Source of the DNA: Leuconostoc gasicomitatum LMG 18811
Lineage (GTDB): Bacteria; Bacillota; Bacilli; Lactobacillales; Lactobacillaceae
Length of the DNA stretch: 64,000 nt
Direction: 5' to 3'
Assembly: GCF_000196855.1 (NCBI RefSeq)
Contig: NC_014319.1
Location: 868,001-932,000, forward strand
The notes under the pieces were generated by a model, which saw nothing but the letters and a program-made list of their open reading frames with translations, was not told the origin of the DNA and did no database searches. Shown piece after piece: positions 34,820 to 45,014 of the stretch (position 1 is the first letter of the stretch; the number at the start of each line of letters is the position of its first letter). Position numbers and translations under genes: made by a program.

Positions 34820-34889
34820 CATAAAAGATATATAAATATATATCTTTTATGCGAAGATATATATTTATATATCTTTTATGTGATATACT
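34820..34889 (+). promoter_or_regulatory. Tandem AT palindromes and extended -10 before the satD-like gene
   Basis: Palindrome 1 has 15-nt arms (CATAAAAGATATATA, 34820-34834, and complement 34837-34851) around AA. Palindrome 2 has 10-nt arms (AAGATATATA, 34854-34863, and 34866-34875) around TT. They share the AGATATATA half-site and lie directly upstream of TGATATACT (-10 at 34884-34889), so they look like paired operators. The predicted transcription start coincides with the ATG. Confidence 0.65.
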
Positions 34890-34895
34890 TCAAAT

Positions 34896-35630
34896 ATGGA
34901 AAAAAAGCAGACAATTTATTTCGAATTAGATGTGGTTAAGTCACGACTGGTTAAAGATAATAATGTATTGATACAGCAGACCATGAATGTGACAGAATAT
35001 TTAAACAAATTGACTAAACAAACATTAATAATGCCATTTCAAGTGCACAATGGTGATGCGATTTCTGGTGCGGTGCAGTCAGTTAATGCACGAGATGACA
35101 TTGTTAAAATTTATCAGTCATTGACAACTTATTTAATCATGCAAGCCATGACTTTACAATTATATATGGCTGTTGGTGTTGGCGATATTGATACAGATTT
35201 GAATTATACGCAAGATGAGGCGTTGGTCAATGGATCTGCTGTAGTATTGGCTCGAAATCTAGCGATGCCAACGTTGAAATTAATTGCCACCAAGCAAATG
35301 GATAAAAAATTAGGCATTCAAACTGATTTTAAAAAAGCACCAATTTTACTGAAAATCGCTACTGATCATGAAAAAATGTCAATGGTTGAACACATTCTGA
35401 TGTTAGTTTACGAGTTCGAACTTAATACAGACAAAAAGCGTTTAATTTATTCAACGTTGCAACATTCTGAGAATTGGCGTGATGATTTGCCAAAATTGAT
35501 TGCTATAAAAAATAGTGGATTTAAAGAGACGGACACACTTAAACAAATTGAAAACCGCGCACGTATGTTGGTTACCAAAGCAGATGTGCAAGCTGTTAAT
35601 AACCAGTTAGCGGTATTTGAGGAAAAATAA
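34896..35630 (+). CDS. SatD-like protein
   Basis: The 244-residue soluble protein begins MEKKQTIYFELDVVKSRLVK and contains MPFQVHNGDAISGAVQ and MAVGVGDIDTDLNYTQDEAL, the layout of the SatD family (S. mutans sat operon type). The start and the GD.I segment are reminiscent of nucleotide-cyclase-like folds. The function is unknown. No Shine-Dalgarno sequence precedes the ATG; the -10 box ends 6 nt before it, so the mRNA is likely leaderless. It forms a pair with the next membrane-protein gene (stop and start directly adjacent), and the pair stands between the T-box and glyQS. Confidence 0.65.
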   Translation: MEKKQTIYFELDVVKSRLVKDNNVLIQQTMNVTEYLNKLTKQTLIMPFQVHNGDAISGAVQSVNARDDIVKIYQSLTTYLIMQAMTLQLYMAVGVGDIDTDLNYTQDEALVNGSAVVLARNLAMPTLKLIATKQMDKKLGIQTDFKKAPILLKIATDHEKMSMVEHILMLVYEFELNTDKKRLIYSTLQHSENWRDDLPKLIAIKNSGFKETDTLKQIENRARMLVTKADVQAVNNQLAVFEEK

Positions 35631-36020
35631 ATGAAGCAAGAATTAATAGATATGACATTTATAGTTGTTGGGTGGTTAGTACTAAGCTATTTCTATGGGA
35701 TATTGATCAGTTTTACTCTGAGCAAAATTGGCCAAAAAAAATGGCAACCTGTAGCTGGTAAAAAAACTGATCCATTTATACATGGTCAACTCATTGGTAA
35801 TATTGAACGCACTTTTGCGATGTTATTAATTTCATTGGGCAATGTTGGTGCTATAAGTATGATTGTTGCTATCAAAGGATTTGCGCGATGGGGTGAATTA
35901 TCTAAATTAGATAGTGACGTGCAAAGTGTTGCAATTGATAAATTTATTATTGGTAATTTACTGAGTTTAGGATTTCCGGTTTTAATAGCTGCAATTTGGT
36001 TTTTTGTTAGTCAGTTTTAA
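35631..36020 (+). CDS. Four-helix membrane protein, SatD partner
   Basis: The 129-residue protein has hydrophobic segments at about 8-30, 62-86 and 108-127 with a cytoplasmic loop. The sequence GNIERTFAMLLISLGNVGAI and VAIKGFARWGEL resemble a conserved block seen in small membrane proteins that accompany SatD/DUF3307 genes. It starts directly after the satD-like stop (TAA then ATG), with GAGGAAAAA inside the preceding gene as ribosome binding site. It is probably a functional partner of the SatD-like protein; the role is unknown. Confidence 0.6.
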   Translation: MKQELIDMTFIVVGWLVLSYFYGILISFTLSKIGQKKWQPVAGKKTDPFIHGQLIGNIERTFAMLLISLGNVGAISMIVAIKGFARWGELSKLDSDVQSVAIDKFIIGNLLSLGFPVLIAAIWFFVSQF

Positions 36021-36062
36021 TAAAATAACGTTAAAATTTGAAATATTTAAAGGAAAAGAAAA

Positions 36063-37007
36063 ATGACAAATACAAAACTATCATTACAAGATATTATTTT
36101 GACTCTTCAACAGTACTGGGCCAAACAAGGGGCAAACTTAATGCAGGCATATGACAATGAGGTTGGTGCTGGAACACAATCACCATACACATTTTTACGT
36201 GCAAATGGTCCTGAACCATGGCACGCAGCATATGTTCAACCATCGCGTCGCCCGGCTGATGGTCGCTATGGTGATAATCCAAATCGCTTATTCCAGCACC
36301 ATCAATTTCAAGTTGTTATGAAACCATCCCCATCAAACATTCAAGAATTGTATTTAGGTTCGCTGGAAGCTTTGGGAATTAAATCATTAGAACATGATAT
36401 ACGTTTTGTCGAAGACAACTGGGAAAATCCATCAATGGGTGCAGCAGGCATTGGTTGGGAAGTTTGGTTGGATGGTATGGAAGTCACACAGTTTACTTAT
36501 TTTCAACAAGTAGGTGGCATTGAGGTGGATTCCGTTACAGCTGAGGTAACTTATGGTTTAGAGCGATTGGCATCATATATTCAAGATGTCCCTACAGTGT
36601 ATGATCTTGAGTGGGGTAATGGCGTACTGTATGGTGATATTTTCAAAGAACCTGAATATGAACATTCAAAATATGCTTTTGAATGTTCTGACCAAGAAAT
36701 GTTGTTGAGACATTTTGATGAATTTGAAGCTGAAGCAACACGGCTATTGTCTTTAGGATTGGTTCACCCAGCATACGATTATATTTTGAAATCATCACAC
36801 ACGTTTAATTTATTAGACGCGCGTGGCACAGTGTCAGTCACGGAACGTGCAGGTTATTTGCATCGAATTCGTACCATGGCACGTCATGTATCAAAGGTAT
36901 TTATTGAAGCCCGCTCTAAGCTTGGTTTCCCATTATTAAAAGATAGTGATTTACGTGAAAAGTATTTAGGTGTGAACGGTAAATATGCACAGAAGGAGGG
37001 CATGTAA
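36063..37007 (+). CDS. glyQ: Glycyl-tRNA synthetase alpha chain
   Basis: The 314-residue class II catalytic subunit shows [71 protein letters not shown] and [20 protein letters not shown]. It makes the bacterial alpha2beta2 GlyRS with GlyS. AAAGGAAAAG lies 7-8 nt before the ATG. Only 42 nt separate it from the satD-partner gene and these contain neither promoter nor T-box, so glyQ depends on transcription from upstream. Confidence 0.96.
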   Translation: MTNTKLSLQDIILTLQQYWAKQGANLMQAYDNEVGAGTQSPYTFLRANGPEPWHAAYVQPSRRPADGRYGDNPNRLFQHHQFQVVMKPSPSNIQELYLGSLEALGIKSLEHDIRFVEDNWENPSMGAAGIGWEVWLDGMEVTQFTYFQQVGGIEVDSVTAEVTYGLERLASYIQDVPTVYDLEWGNGVLYGDIFKEPEYEHSKYAFECSDQEMLLRHFDEFEAEATRLLSLGLVHPAYDYILKSSHTFNLLDARGTVSVTERAGYLHRIRTMARHVSKVFIEARSKLGFPLLKDSDLREKYLGVNGKYAQKEGM

Positions 37008-39070
37008 TGATGTCAACATTTTTACTAGAAATTGGTTTAGAAGAAATGCCAGCACATTTGGTAACGAGTTCAGAAGCGCAATTAATTGCACGTACAACAG
37101 AATTTTTGTCTGAACATCGTTTATCAGTAGGTCATATTCAACCTTACTCTACACCACGTCGATTAGCGGTAGAGTTGATTGATATATCATCTGAATCAGA
37201 GGCACTATCAGAAGAAAAGCGTGGACCATCGATTGAACGTGCAAAAGATGATAACGGTAATTGGTCAAAAGCTGCCCAAGGATTTGCTCGAGGGCAAGGT
37301 ATGACACCAGAAAATTTTGAAGAACGTGATGGTTATGTTTGGTTAACTAAGCATACGCCAGGCGTGTCAGCAGCTGATATTCTAGCTAGTATTGGTGAAG
37401 AAGTTATTGCACAAATGAAATTCACAACATATATGAAATGGGCTAACAATGCCTTTTTGTATGTGCGGCCAATTCGATGGATTGTTGCTTTACTTGATGA
37501 AAAAGTGATTGATTTTAACATTTTAGACGTTAAAACAGGACGTATGACACGTGGACATCGTTTTTTGTCAAATGAACATATCACAATTGCTAATGCGGGG
37601 GTATATGTTGCGACCCTAAAGGCGGCCTATGTTATTGTAGATGCAGCGACACGTAAAGGTATTATACAGTCACAACTTGAAGATATAGCAAATCAAAATA
37701 ACTGGTTGTTAGATTTGAGCTCAGATGCAGCGCAAAATTTGTTGGAAGAAGTTAATAATATTGTTGAATGGCCGACGGCATTTTCTGGTGGTTTTGAAAA
37801 TAAATACTTAGAATTGCCAGATGAAGTGTTAATGACATCAATGCGTGAACATCAGCGTTTTTTCTATGTGACAAATCAAGCAAATGATTTGTTACCACAC
37901 TTTCTGTCAGTACGTAATGGTAATTCTGAACATCTTGATAATGTCATTGCAGGCAATGAGAAAGTGCTGGTCGCTCGACTAGAAGATGCTGAATTTTTCT
38001 ATCAAGAGGACAAACAAAAAACCATTGATGATAATATGACAAAGGTTAAAAAATTGGTTTTCCATGAAAAAATTGGGACAGTTTACGAACATATGCAGCG
38101 TGTTGGGCGACTAGCTGCTAGTTTAGCTGATGAGTTGCAATTTGATGAGACGCAAAAAGCTGATCTAGCACGTGCTTCTGAAATTTACAAGTTTGATTTG
38201 ATGACTGGCATGGTTGGTGAATTTGATGAATTACAAGGCATTATGGGTGAACATTATGCGCAATTATTTGGTGAAAGCGCTGCAGTGGCCAGTGCCATAA
38301 GAGAACATTATATGCCGGTTTCTGCTAATGGTAATATTGCAGAAACTGCAGTTGGCGCCGTGTTAGCAATAGCTGATAAACTAGATACCATTGTCACTTT
38401 CTTTTCAGCCGATCTTATTCCCTCTGGATCAAATGACCCATATGGTTTACGACGCGCAGCAAACGGCGTGGTAAGAACGCTTCAAAATAAGCACTGGCAT
38501 GTTGCATTGCGATCATTGTTATCTGATTTTGTAAAATCTAACGGTGAGGTCACCGAGAATGCTGATCTGACTGCAATTATGACATTTATTTTGGATCGTG
38601 TTCGTAAACTAGCTTTGGATGGCGATGTACGGCCAGATATTGTGGCTGCGGGAACAGCTCTGACGCCTGATGTAGATGTTGTTTATATTGTAGACCGTAC
38701 GCAAACGTTAGCAAATCATGCTGATGATGATAATTTCCGTGATATTATTGAAGCATTAACACGTGTTTCACGTTTGGCAATGAAACAACCAGCAGAAGGG
38801 CTTGTTGATGAGAGTCTGTTTGAAAATCAAACTGAGCAGGCACTATTTATAGCAACACAAAAAATTAATTTGGCAGCACTAGAATCACAAGGTGGCGATG
38901 CAGTGTACAGTGCCTTAGCTGAACTACAAAAACCAATTGCAGATTACTTCGATATGACAATGGTTAATGCGGATAATGAGTTGGTTAAAAATAATCGTTA
39001 TTTACAATTACATATGATTGATAAACTTATTTCTGCATTAGGTGATTTAGAACAAATTGTGATTAAATAG
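37007..39070 (+). CDS. glyS: Glycyl-tRNA synthetase beta chain
   Basis: The 687-residue subunit begins FLLEIGLEEMPAHLVTSSEA and has TPRRLAV, MREHQRFFYV, LPHFLSVRNGN, VIAGNEKVLVARLEDAEFFY and the HD-type and DALR-like C-terminal regions (DPYGLRRAANGVVRTL). It binds tRNA-Gly and completes the alpha2beta2 enzyme. GGAGG lies at the end of glyQ, and TAATG links the genes. No terminator is clear after it. Confidence 0.96.
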   Translation: MMSTFLLEIGLEEMPAHLVTSSEAQLIARTTEFLSEHRLSVGHIQPYSTPRRLAVELIDISSESEALSEEKRGPSIERAKDDNGNWSKAAQGFARGQGMTPENFEERDGYVWLTKHTPGVSAADILASIGEEVIAQMKFTTYMKWANNAFLYVRPIRWIVALLDEKVIDFNILDVKTGRMTRGHRFLSNEHITIANAGVYVATLKAAYVIVDAATRKGIIQSQLEDIANQNNWLLDLSSDAAQNLLEEVNNIVEWPTAFSGGFENKYLELPDEVLMTSMREHQRFFYVTNQANDLLPHFLSVRNGNSEHLDNVIAGNEKVLVARLEDAEFFYQEDKQKTIDDNMTKVKKLVFHEKIGTVYEHMQRVGRLAASLADELQFDETQKADLARASEIYKFDLMTGMVGEFDELQGIMGEHYAQLFGESAAVASAIREHYMPVSANGNIAETAVGAVLAIADKLDTIVTFFSADLIPSGSNDPYGLRRAANGVVRTLQNKHWHVALRSLLSDFVKSNGEVTENADLTAIMTFILDRVRKLALDGDVRPDIVAAGTALTPDVDVVYIVDRTQTLANHADDDNFRDIIEALTRVSRLAMKQPAEGLVDESLFENQTEQALFIATQKINLAALESQGGDAVYSALAELQKPIADYFDMTMVNADNELVKNNRYLQLHMIDKLISALGDLEQIVIK

Positions 39071-39112
39071 TTGCAAATGATATGAATGACTGATAAAACT
39101 AAACAAGGGTGA

Positions 39113-40177
39113 ATGATTATGTTAAATATTGCTTATATTGGTTTTGGGAAAAGTACAAATCGTTACCATTTACCATACTTAAAATTACGATTGGATCAGT
39201 TCAAAGTAGGACGTATCGTGACTCCCACACTTGGAAAACGGCCGGCAGATCAATTTGAATGGGAAACAACAGGCACTATTTTTTCTACTGATGTACAAGA
39301 TATTATCAATGATAGTACTATTGATCTTGTCGTTGTTGTCACACCATCGTCTAGTCATTACACGATGACTAAAAGGTTACTTGAAGCTGGCAAAAATGTA
39401 CTGGTTGATAAACCAATGGCAGCAAATTTTGATGAAGCAAAAATACTTGTTGATTTAGCACGTAAACAAGGTCTATTCATTATGCCATACCAAAGTCGTA
39501 GATTTGATAGTGATTTTTTAACTGTAAAACAAGTCATAGGAAACGGTTATTTGGGTCGTTTAGTAGACTTAGAGGTCCACATGGATCACTATAGGCCAAA
39601 TGATGGCATCTTTGAAGGACCTGCTATTGATGGTTCTCTTTACGGACATGGTGTCCATTTAGTCGACCAAGTTGTCAGTCTGTTTGGCGCACCAAAATCA
39701 GCAATGTACGATTTACGAGCGACACGAATTTTAGAGGCAACTCTGGATGATCAAATAGAAGTTAATATGTTCTATAAAAATGCGCTGAAGGCAACAATAC
39801 AAACAACTGAATTAGCAACTATTCAGTATCCAAAATGGCAATTACGTGGCACACATGGCACCTTTATAAAATATGATGTTGATGAACAAGAAAACGATTT
39901 AAAAGCTGGAATTATGCCAGGGACTGTTGGTTTTGGGGTAGATGCACCACAAAATTATGGGAAACTTGTTTATTTCAATCAAAGCGGGGATCGTATTGAA
40001 AAAATGGTTCCTAGTGTTTTAGGTGATTATGGTCGTATATATGATAGTGTATTTGATACCCTGGTGAACGGCGCGCCAAAACTTGTCAGTGATGAACAAA
40101 TGTTAACGGTTATGAAATTATTATCAACGGGTGTATCAACTGATTCAAACAAATTGGTATCCTTTAGTGGCAATTAA
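39113..40177 (+). CDS. Gfo/Idh/MocA-family oxidoreductase
   Basis: The 354-residue protein has an N-terminal Rossmann fold beginning LNIAYIGFGKSTNRYHLPYL and the family's EKP-type motif as LVDKPMA near 102, followed by FIMPYQSRRFDSDF. The C-terminal alpha/beta domain contains GSLYGHGVHLVDQVVSLFG with the likely catalytic His. These enzymes act on sugars or cyclitols with NAD(P). The substrate cannot be read. AAGGGTG lies upstream of two close ATGs (39113 and 39119). It is a single gene followed by a terminator. Confidence 0.88.
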   Translation: MIMLNIAYIGFGKSTNRYHLPYLKLRLDQFKVGRIVTPTLGKRPADQFEWETTGTIFSTDVQDIINDSTIDLVVVVTPSSSHYTMTKRLLEAGKNVLVDKPMAANFDEAKILVDLARKQGLFIMPYQSRRFDSDFLTVKQVIGNGYLGRLVDLEVHMDHYRPNDGIFEGPAIDGSLYGHGVHLVDQVVSLFGAPKSAMYDLRATRILEATLDDQIEVNMFYKNALKATIQTTELATIQYPKWQLRGTHGTFIKYDVDEQENDLKAGIMPGTVGFGVDAPQNYGKLVYFNQSGDRIEKMVPSVLGDYGRIYDSVFDTLVNGAPKLVSDEQMLTVMKLLSTGVSTDSNKLVSFSGN

Positions 40178-40199
40178 TTTAATCATTTAAAAAAAATTA

Positions 40200-40240
40200 A
40201 ACGTGTTGCGTATCAGAAATGGTGTGGCTCACGTTTTTTT
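40200..40240 (+). terminator. Rho-independent terminator
   Basis: AACGTG pairs with CACGTT, followed by TTTTT; the long loop can add weaker pairs. Confidence 0.7.
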
Positions 40241-40310
40241 CTGTCTATTCATGATAAAATAGACTAGATAGAAAAATTGAAAGTATACGCATAACTTGCG
40301 TGATAAAAAA

Positions 40311-42164
40311 ATGACAGAAATTAATTTGGAACAACTTAAAGAACGACAAAAGCATATCCGCAATTTTTCAATTGTGGCACATATTGATCATGGAAAATCA
40401 ACGATTGCAGATCGCATTTTAGAGCAAACACACACTGTAGCTGAGCGTGATATGCAAAATCAATTGCTCGACACTATGGATCTGGAGCGTGAACGTGGGA
40501 TTACAATTAAATTAAACGCAGTCGAAGTACATTACGATGCAAATGATGGTGAAACCTATATTTTTCATTTAATTGATACACCAGGGCATGTTGATTTTTC
40601 CTATGAAGTGTCGCGCTCACTAGCTGCTGCTGAAGGGGCTATTTTAGTTGTTGATGCAGCACAAGGCGTAGAAGCACAGACGCTTGCCAATGTTTATTTG
40701 GCATTAGATAATGATCTAGAAATTTTGCCGGTTATCAATAAAATTGATTTACCGGCTGCTGATGCAGAAAAAGTTCGTGCAGAAATTGAAGATCTTATTG
40801 GTATTGATGCATCGGAAGCGGTATTAGCTTCTGCTAAAAAGGGTATTGGTATTCCTGAATTATTGGAAAAAATTGTGGTTGATTTACCTGCACCAACAGG
40901 TGATTTAACAGCACCATTACGCGCGTTGATTTTTGATTCAGCCTATGATGCTTACCGAGGTGTTGTGGTCAATATGCGGGTGCGTGAAGGTATAGTTAAA
41001 CCTGGCGATAAAATTAGGATGATGAATACTGGAGCAGAATATGAAGTCAATGAGGTTGGTGTGATGTCACCAAGTGCTCAGAAACGTGATTATTTAATGG
41101 CTGGGGACGTCGGTTACTTAACTGCAGCAATCAAAGATATTCACACAACACATTCTGGTGATACAATAACTTCTGTTGACCATCCAGCCAGTGAACCATT
41201 ATCTGGCTATAAACCTATGACACCAATGGTTTATTCGGGTCTGTACCCATCTGATAATGCTAAGTATACAGATTTACGTGATGCGTTAGAAAAATTGCAA
41301 CTCAATGATGCTGCTCTAACATTTGATCCTGAAACATCACAAGCTTTAGGATTTGGTTATCGTGTTGGTTTTCTAGGTTTATTGCATATGGATGTTGTTC
41401 AAGAACGCTTAGAACGTGAGTTTGACTTGGATTTGGTGACCACTGCACCTTCTGTCACATATCATGTGATGACCAACGATGATGAACTGATTGAAATTGA
41501 AAATCCATCTGAAATGCCTGATGCTTCAAAAATTAAGTATATTGAAGAACCTTATGTGAACGCTCAAATTATGGTACCAAATGAGTATGTCGGTGCTGTG
41601 ATGGAGCTTGCGCAACGCAAACGGGGTGATTTTGATACGATGGAATACTTAGATGAGACACGTGTGAACGTGAAATATAAAATTCCTTTATCAGAAATAA
41701 TTTTTGATTTCTTTGATAAACTAAAATCAAGTACGCGAGGGTATGCATCATTAGATTATGACATTTTCGGGTATCGTCAATCTGATTTAGTCAAAATTGA
41801 TATATTACTAAATTCTGAAAAAGTTGATGCACTGAGCTTTATTGTTCATCGAGATTTTGCAGCTGAACGTGGTCGTGTGATTACATCAAAATTGAAAGAA
41901 ATTATTCCACGGCAAAATTTTGAAATTCCAGTTCAGGCAGCTATTGGGGCAAAAATATTGGCACGTACAAATATCAAAGCGTATCGTAAAGACGTAACAT
42001 CAAAGATCCATACTGGTGATCCGGATCGTCGTGCCAAATTGCTAGATAAACAAAAACGTGGTAAAGCACGTATGAAGTCAGTTGGTACGGTTGAAGTGCC
42101 ACAAGAAGCTTTCATGGCAGTGTTGAAAACAGATGATGATACACAGTATGCACGTGGAAATTAA
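40311..42164 (+). CDS. lepA: Elongation factor 4
   Basis: The 617-residue translational GTPase has G1 AHIDHGKST, the switch region [15 protein letters not shown]3 DTPGHVDF, G4 NKIDLPAAD and the LepA-specific C-terminal domain with [20 protein letters not shown]. It back-translocates or rescues stalled ribosomes. I start at ATG 40311, matching known LepA starts; an in-frame TTG at 40296 would add five residues. No good Shine-Dalgarno sequence is seen: a small hairpin ACGCA/TGCGT (about 40287-40301) lies immediately before the start. Confidence 0.96.
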   Translation: MTEINLEQLKERQKHIRNFSIVAHIDHGKSTIADRILEQTHTVAERDMQNQLLDTMDLERERGITIKLNAVEVHYDANDGETYIFHLIDTPGHVDFSYEVSRSLAAAEGAILVVDAAQGVEAQTLANVYLALDNDLEILPVINKIDLPAADAEKVRAEIEDLIGIDASEAVLASAKKGIGIPELLEKIVVDLPAPTGDLTAPLRALIFDSAYDAYRGVVVNMRVREGIVKPGDKIRMMNTGAEYEVNEVGVMSPSAQKRDYLMAGDVGYLTAAIKDIHTTHSGDTITSVDHPASEPLSGYKPMTPMVYSGLYPSDNAKYTDLRDALEKLQLNDAALTFDPETSQALGFGYRVGFLGLLHMDVVQERLEREFDLDLVTTAPSVTYHVMTNDDELIEIENPSEMPDASKIKYIEEPYVNAQIMVPNEYVGAVMELAQRKRGDFDTMEYLDETRVNVKYKIPLSEIIFDFFDKLKSSTRGYASLDYDIFGYRQSDLVKIDILLNSEKVDALSFIVHRDFAAERGRVITSKLKEIIPRQNFEIPVQAAIGAKILARTNIKAYRKDVTSKIHTGDPDRRAKLLDKQKRGKARMKSVGTVEVPQEAFMAVLKTDDDTQYARGN

Positions 42165-42269
42165 TGCTATTTTGTGATCTAAATGCTTGTTTTAAAGAGA
42201 TGCAGTGAGATAACTCATGTTAAAAAATGCTAATAATCAGCGTTTTAGGCATATTAAAAGGAGACAAGT

Positions 42270-43340
42270 ATGTCATTATTTGACAAGATAAAAAAATATT
42301 GGCCGTTTGGTGGTCATAAAATGCGCGCAATCGGTTTCGAACGTGCCTTAAGGATTGATCAGCCAAATGTTTTTATTGAGAAAAATATTTTGCAACCGAA
42401 ACCTTCTGATCACGAATTATTAATCAAGGTTGCTGCTAGCGCTATTAATCCTGTTGATACGAAAATGCGTATTACTTATCAAGAAGATGGTCAATTTCGT
42501 ATACTTGGATTTGATGCGACTGGTGAGGTAATTGGATTAGGCAAAAATGTCTCAAAATTTGAAATTGGTGATTTAGTATATTATGCAGGTGTGCAAATAA
42601 ATCCAGGGGCCAACGCTCAATACCAAGTTGTCAATGAATCACTCGTAGGCCATGCTCCAGTTAAAATCAGTGTAGCCGAAACTGCTGCAATGCCTTTGAC
42701 AGCAATTACTGCAGTTGAAATTCTACAGTCCTTTGGATTTGATGTGACTGAAAATGAGGGAACCGGTAAAAGTATTTTTATTTTGAATGGCGCTGGCGGT
42801 GTTGGATCAACATTAATTCAACTGGCAAAATATTTGGGACTAACAGTGATCACCACGGCATCACGTCCAGAATCTGTAACATGGGTAAAATCACTGGGTG
42901 CAGATTATATTTTAGATTATCATCAAGACTTACATGAACAGTTAATTCAAATAAAGCATGATAAAGTTGATTATATTGCTATTTTACAAGATACCAATAA
43001 ATATTGGCCACTAGTATTAGAGTCAATTAAGCCATTTGGTCGTATTGCATCGATTGTTGAAACGAGTGGACCAATTGATATTGGTCCACTCAAAAATATT
43101 GGTGCGCAATTCAACTGGGTGTTTATGTTTGCAAAAGGAAATTATGGTGTTAACATGTCAAGCCAAGGTGAAGCGTTGAACAAAATAGCTGACTTGCTGG
43201 ACAATAAAGTGATTAAATCTACACTAACTAAGACTTACAAGGGACTGACTGTTGACAATATTAAACAGGCCACTCGAGATGTTGAGAGTGGCCATATGAT
43301 TGGTAAAGTTGTTATCTTACACGATGAGGAACCACTATGA
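42270..43340 (+). CDS. Zinc-independent alcohol dehydrogenase / quinone oxidoreductase family protein
   Basis: The 356-residue MDR protein has a GroES-like N-terminal domain (LLIKVAASAINPVDTKMRI) and a Rossmann fold, ILNGAGGVGSTLIQLAKYLG, near 172-191. Catalytic and structural zinc cysteines are absent, as in quinone or enone reductases. Its first 17 residues (SLFDKIKKYWPFGGHK) precede the usual MRAIGFE start. AAAAGGAGAC fits ATG 42270, so the extension is probably real. It overlaps prmA by 4 nt (ATGA), an odd partner suggesting coupling to translation genes. Confidence 0.86.
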   Translation: MSLFDKIKKYWPFGGHKMRAIGFERALRIDQPNVFIEKNILQPKPSDHELLIKVAASAINPVDTKMRITYQEDGQFRILGFDATGEVIGLGKNVSKFEIGDLVYYAGVQINPGANAQYQVVNESLVGHAPVKISVAETAAMPLTAITAVEILQSFGFDVTENEGTGKSIFILNGAGGVGSTLIQLAKYLGLTVITTASRPESVTWVKSLGADYILDYHQDLHEQLIQIKHDKVDYIAILQDTNKYWPLVLESIKPFGRIASIVETSGPIDIGPLKNIGAQFNWVFMFAKGNYGVNMSSQGEALNKIADLLDNKVIKSTLTKTYKGLTVDNIKQATRDVESGHMIGKVVILHDEEPL

Positions 43341-44212
43341 GTTGGCAAGCAGTAAGGGTTGACACGAATACTGAGGCAGTCGAATTTGTATGTGATCTAT
43401 TAATATCTGTTGGTGCTGATGGCGTTCAAATCGATGAAAAAAATGGGATATCAGTCATCGCTTATTATGAAGAAAATGATCAATTATCTTATATTCTTGC
43501 AAACATTCAAGCGCGACTTCAATCATTATCAAAAATAGCGGTAGATCCTTCACCGGCAACCGTGCATGTGAGTGGTATATCTCAATCAGACTGGGAGAAT
43601 AATTGGAAAAAGTACTATCATGCGCAGCGAATCACACGGCATTTGACAGTTGTGCCATCGTGGGAGACATTTAAATCACAACAGTCAGAAGAAATGCCAA
43701 TTATTATGGATCCACAATTAACCTTCGGTACGGGGACGCATGAGACAACGCGTCTTATGATGCAAGCTTTAGAAACGGTTGTACGTGGTGGTGAGTCAAT
43801 GATTGACGTTGGGACAGGTTCTGGTGTTTTAGCAGTCGCGGCTAAGCTATTGGGTGTTCGTTCTGTTTTGGCGACAGATATTGATGATATATCAGTAAAA
43901 GTTGCAAAAGAAAACTTGATGTTAAATCCAATTGCGACAGATATAAAAGTCATCACGAGCGATTTATTACTAAATGTTGATACACAGCCAGTTGATCTGA
44001 TTGTGGCAAATATTTTGGCGGATGTGATTGAAAGATTAATTCCACAGACTATCTCACGTTTAAAACCAACAGGCTACTTTTTAGTATCGGGTATTTATGA
44101 TGCCATTGCACCTCATATTGAAGAACAATTACATATTAATGGTTTTGAAATTGTTCAAAAATCTCAAATGGGCGAATGGCATAGTTATATTACACAAATT
44201 AAGGAAAAATAA
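43337..44212 (+). CDS. prmA: Ribosomal protein L11 methyltransferase
   Basis: The 291-residue enzyme has an N-terminal L11-binding domain (to about 110) with DWENNWKKYYHAQRITRHL, then MDPQLTFGTGTHETTRLMMQ and the SAM motif MIDVGTGSGVLAVAAKLLG (near 155-173), ATDIDDISVKVAKEN and VDLIVANILADVI. These are diagnostic for PrmA. It starts inside the oxidoreductase gene (ATGA) and is followed 2 nt later by rsmE, the usual pair. Confidence 0.95.
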   Translation: MSWQAVRVDTNTEAVEFVCDLLISVGADGVQIDEKNGISVIAYYEENDQLSYILANIQARLQSLSKIAVDPSPATVHVSGISQSDWENNWKKYYHAQRITRHLTVVPSWETFKSQQSEEMPIIMDPQLTFGTGTHETTRLMMQALETVVRGGESMIDVGTGSGVLAVAAKLLGVRSVLATDIDDISVKVAKENLMLNPIATDIKVITSDLLLNVDTQPVDLIVANILADVIERLIPQTISRLKPTGYFLVSGIYDAIAPHIEEQLHINGFEIVQKSQMGEWHSYITQIKEK

Positions 44213-44214
44213 TC

Positions 44215-44958
44215 ATGCAACGCTACTTTTTAGAAAACTTAATTAACAGTGATCATATAACCTTGACAAAGGATCAAGATGTTTTCAAACATTTTGGCAA
44301 AGTATTACGTGCACGAGTTGGATCACAAGCAGAGTTTGTGAGTGTTGATTTGAAAGTTGTCATTGGTGAAGTTATTGCTATTGATGAAGCGAAAATCACG
44401 TTAGCAGTTAAGTCAAGATTAGACAGCGATGTTGAATTACCACTAAATGTCACCATTATTGTATCACCATTGAAAAATGACCGTTCCGATTGGCTTGTTC
44501 AAAAAGCAACTGAATTGGGTGTCAATCGAATTGTATTTGCTGAAATGACACGTACAGTGGCTGACTGGAAAAAACAAGAAGCAAAAAAAGCAGTACGGTT
44601 ACAAAAAATTGCCCAAGCTGCTGCTGAACAGTCTCATCGGCTGTTAGTGCCACAAATTCAATTTTTAACTTGGCAAAATGTGCTTGATTTACCTAAACAA
44701 ATGGGGTTGGTAGCTTGGGAAGAGTCCGCTCGTACCGGTGAAGTCGCAACGTTGGTTAAATCAATTAATGAGGTGCCTATAGATACAGATGTGAATCTTG
44801 TTTTTGGCCCAGAGGGTGGATTGACGATTTTAGAAATTGAAGCGTTGGCTCGTCATGAATATTATCCAGCCGGATTAGGGCCAAGAATCTTACGAGCGGA
44901 AACAGCGCCTTTATATGCACTGTCTGCAATTAGTGTCTTGCGCGAGTTAAATGAATAG
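44215..44958 (+). CDS. rsmE: 16S rRNA (uracil1498-N3)-methyltransferase
   Basis: The 247-residue SPOUT methyltransferase has a PUA-like N-terminal part and the knotted C-terminal domain with DWLVQKATELGVNRIVFAEM, AAEQSHRLLVPQI, LVFGPEGGLTILEIEAL and LGPRILRAETAPLYALSAI. AAGGAAAAA lies just before the ATG. The prmA-rsmE order is common in Firmicutes and both modify the ribosome. Confidence 0.95.
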   Translation: MQRYFLENLINSDHITLTKDQDVFKHFGKVLRARVGSQAEFVSVDLKVVIGEVIAIDEAKITLAVKSRLDSDVELPLNVTIIVSPLKNDRSDWLVQKATELGVNRIVFAEMTRTVADWKKQEAKKAVRLQKIAQAAAEQSHRLLVPQIQFLTWQNVLDLPKQMGLVAWEESARTGEVATLVKSINEVPIDTDVNLVFGPEGGLTILEIEALARHEYYPAGLGPRILRAETAPLYALSAISVLRELNE

Positions 44959-45014
44959 TTTATAATAAATAATACATATTTACATATTGTTTTTTAATTA
45001 AAAGGTGGTCAGAT

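Noticed and set aside
34801-34880. CRISPR or microsatellite in the AT repeats
   Set aside because: Only two palindromic copies directly before a promoter; no spacer structure.
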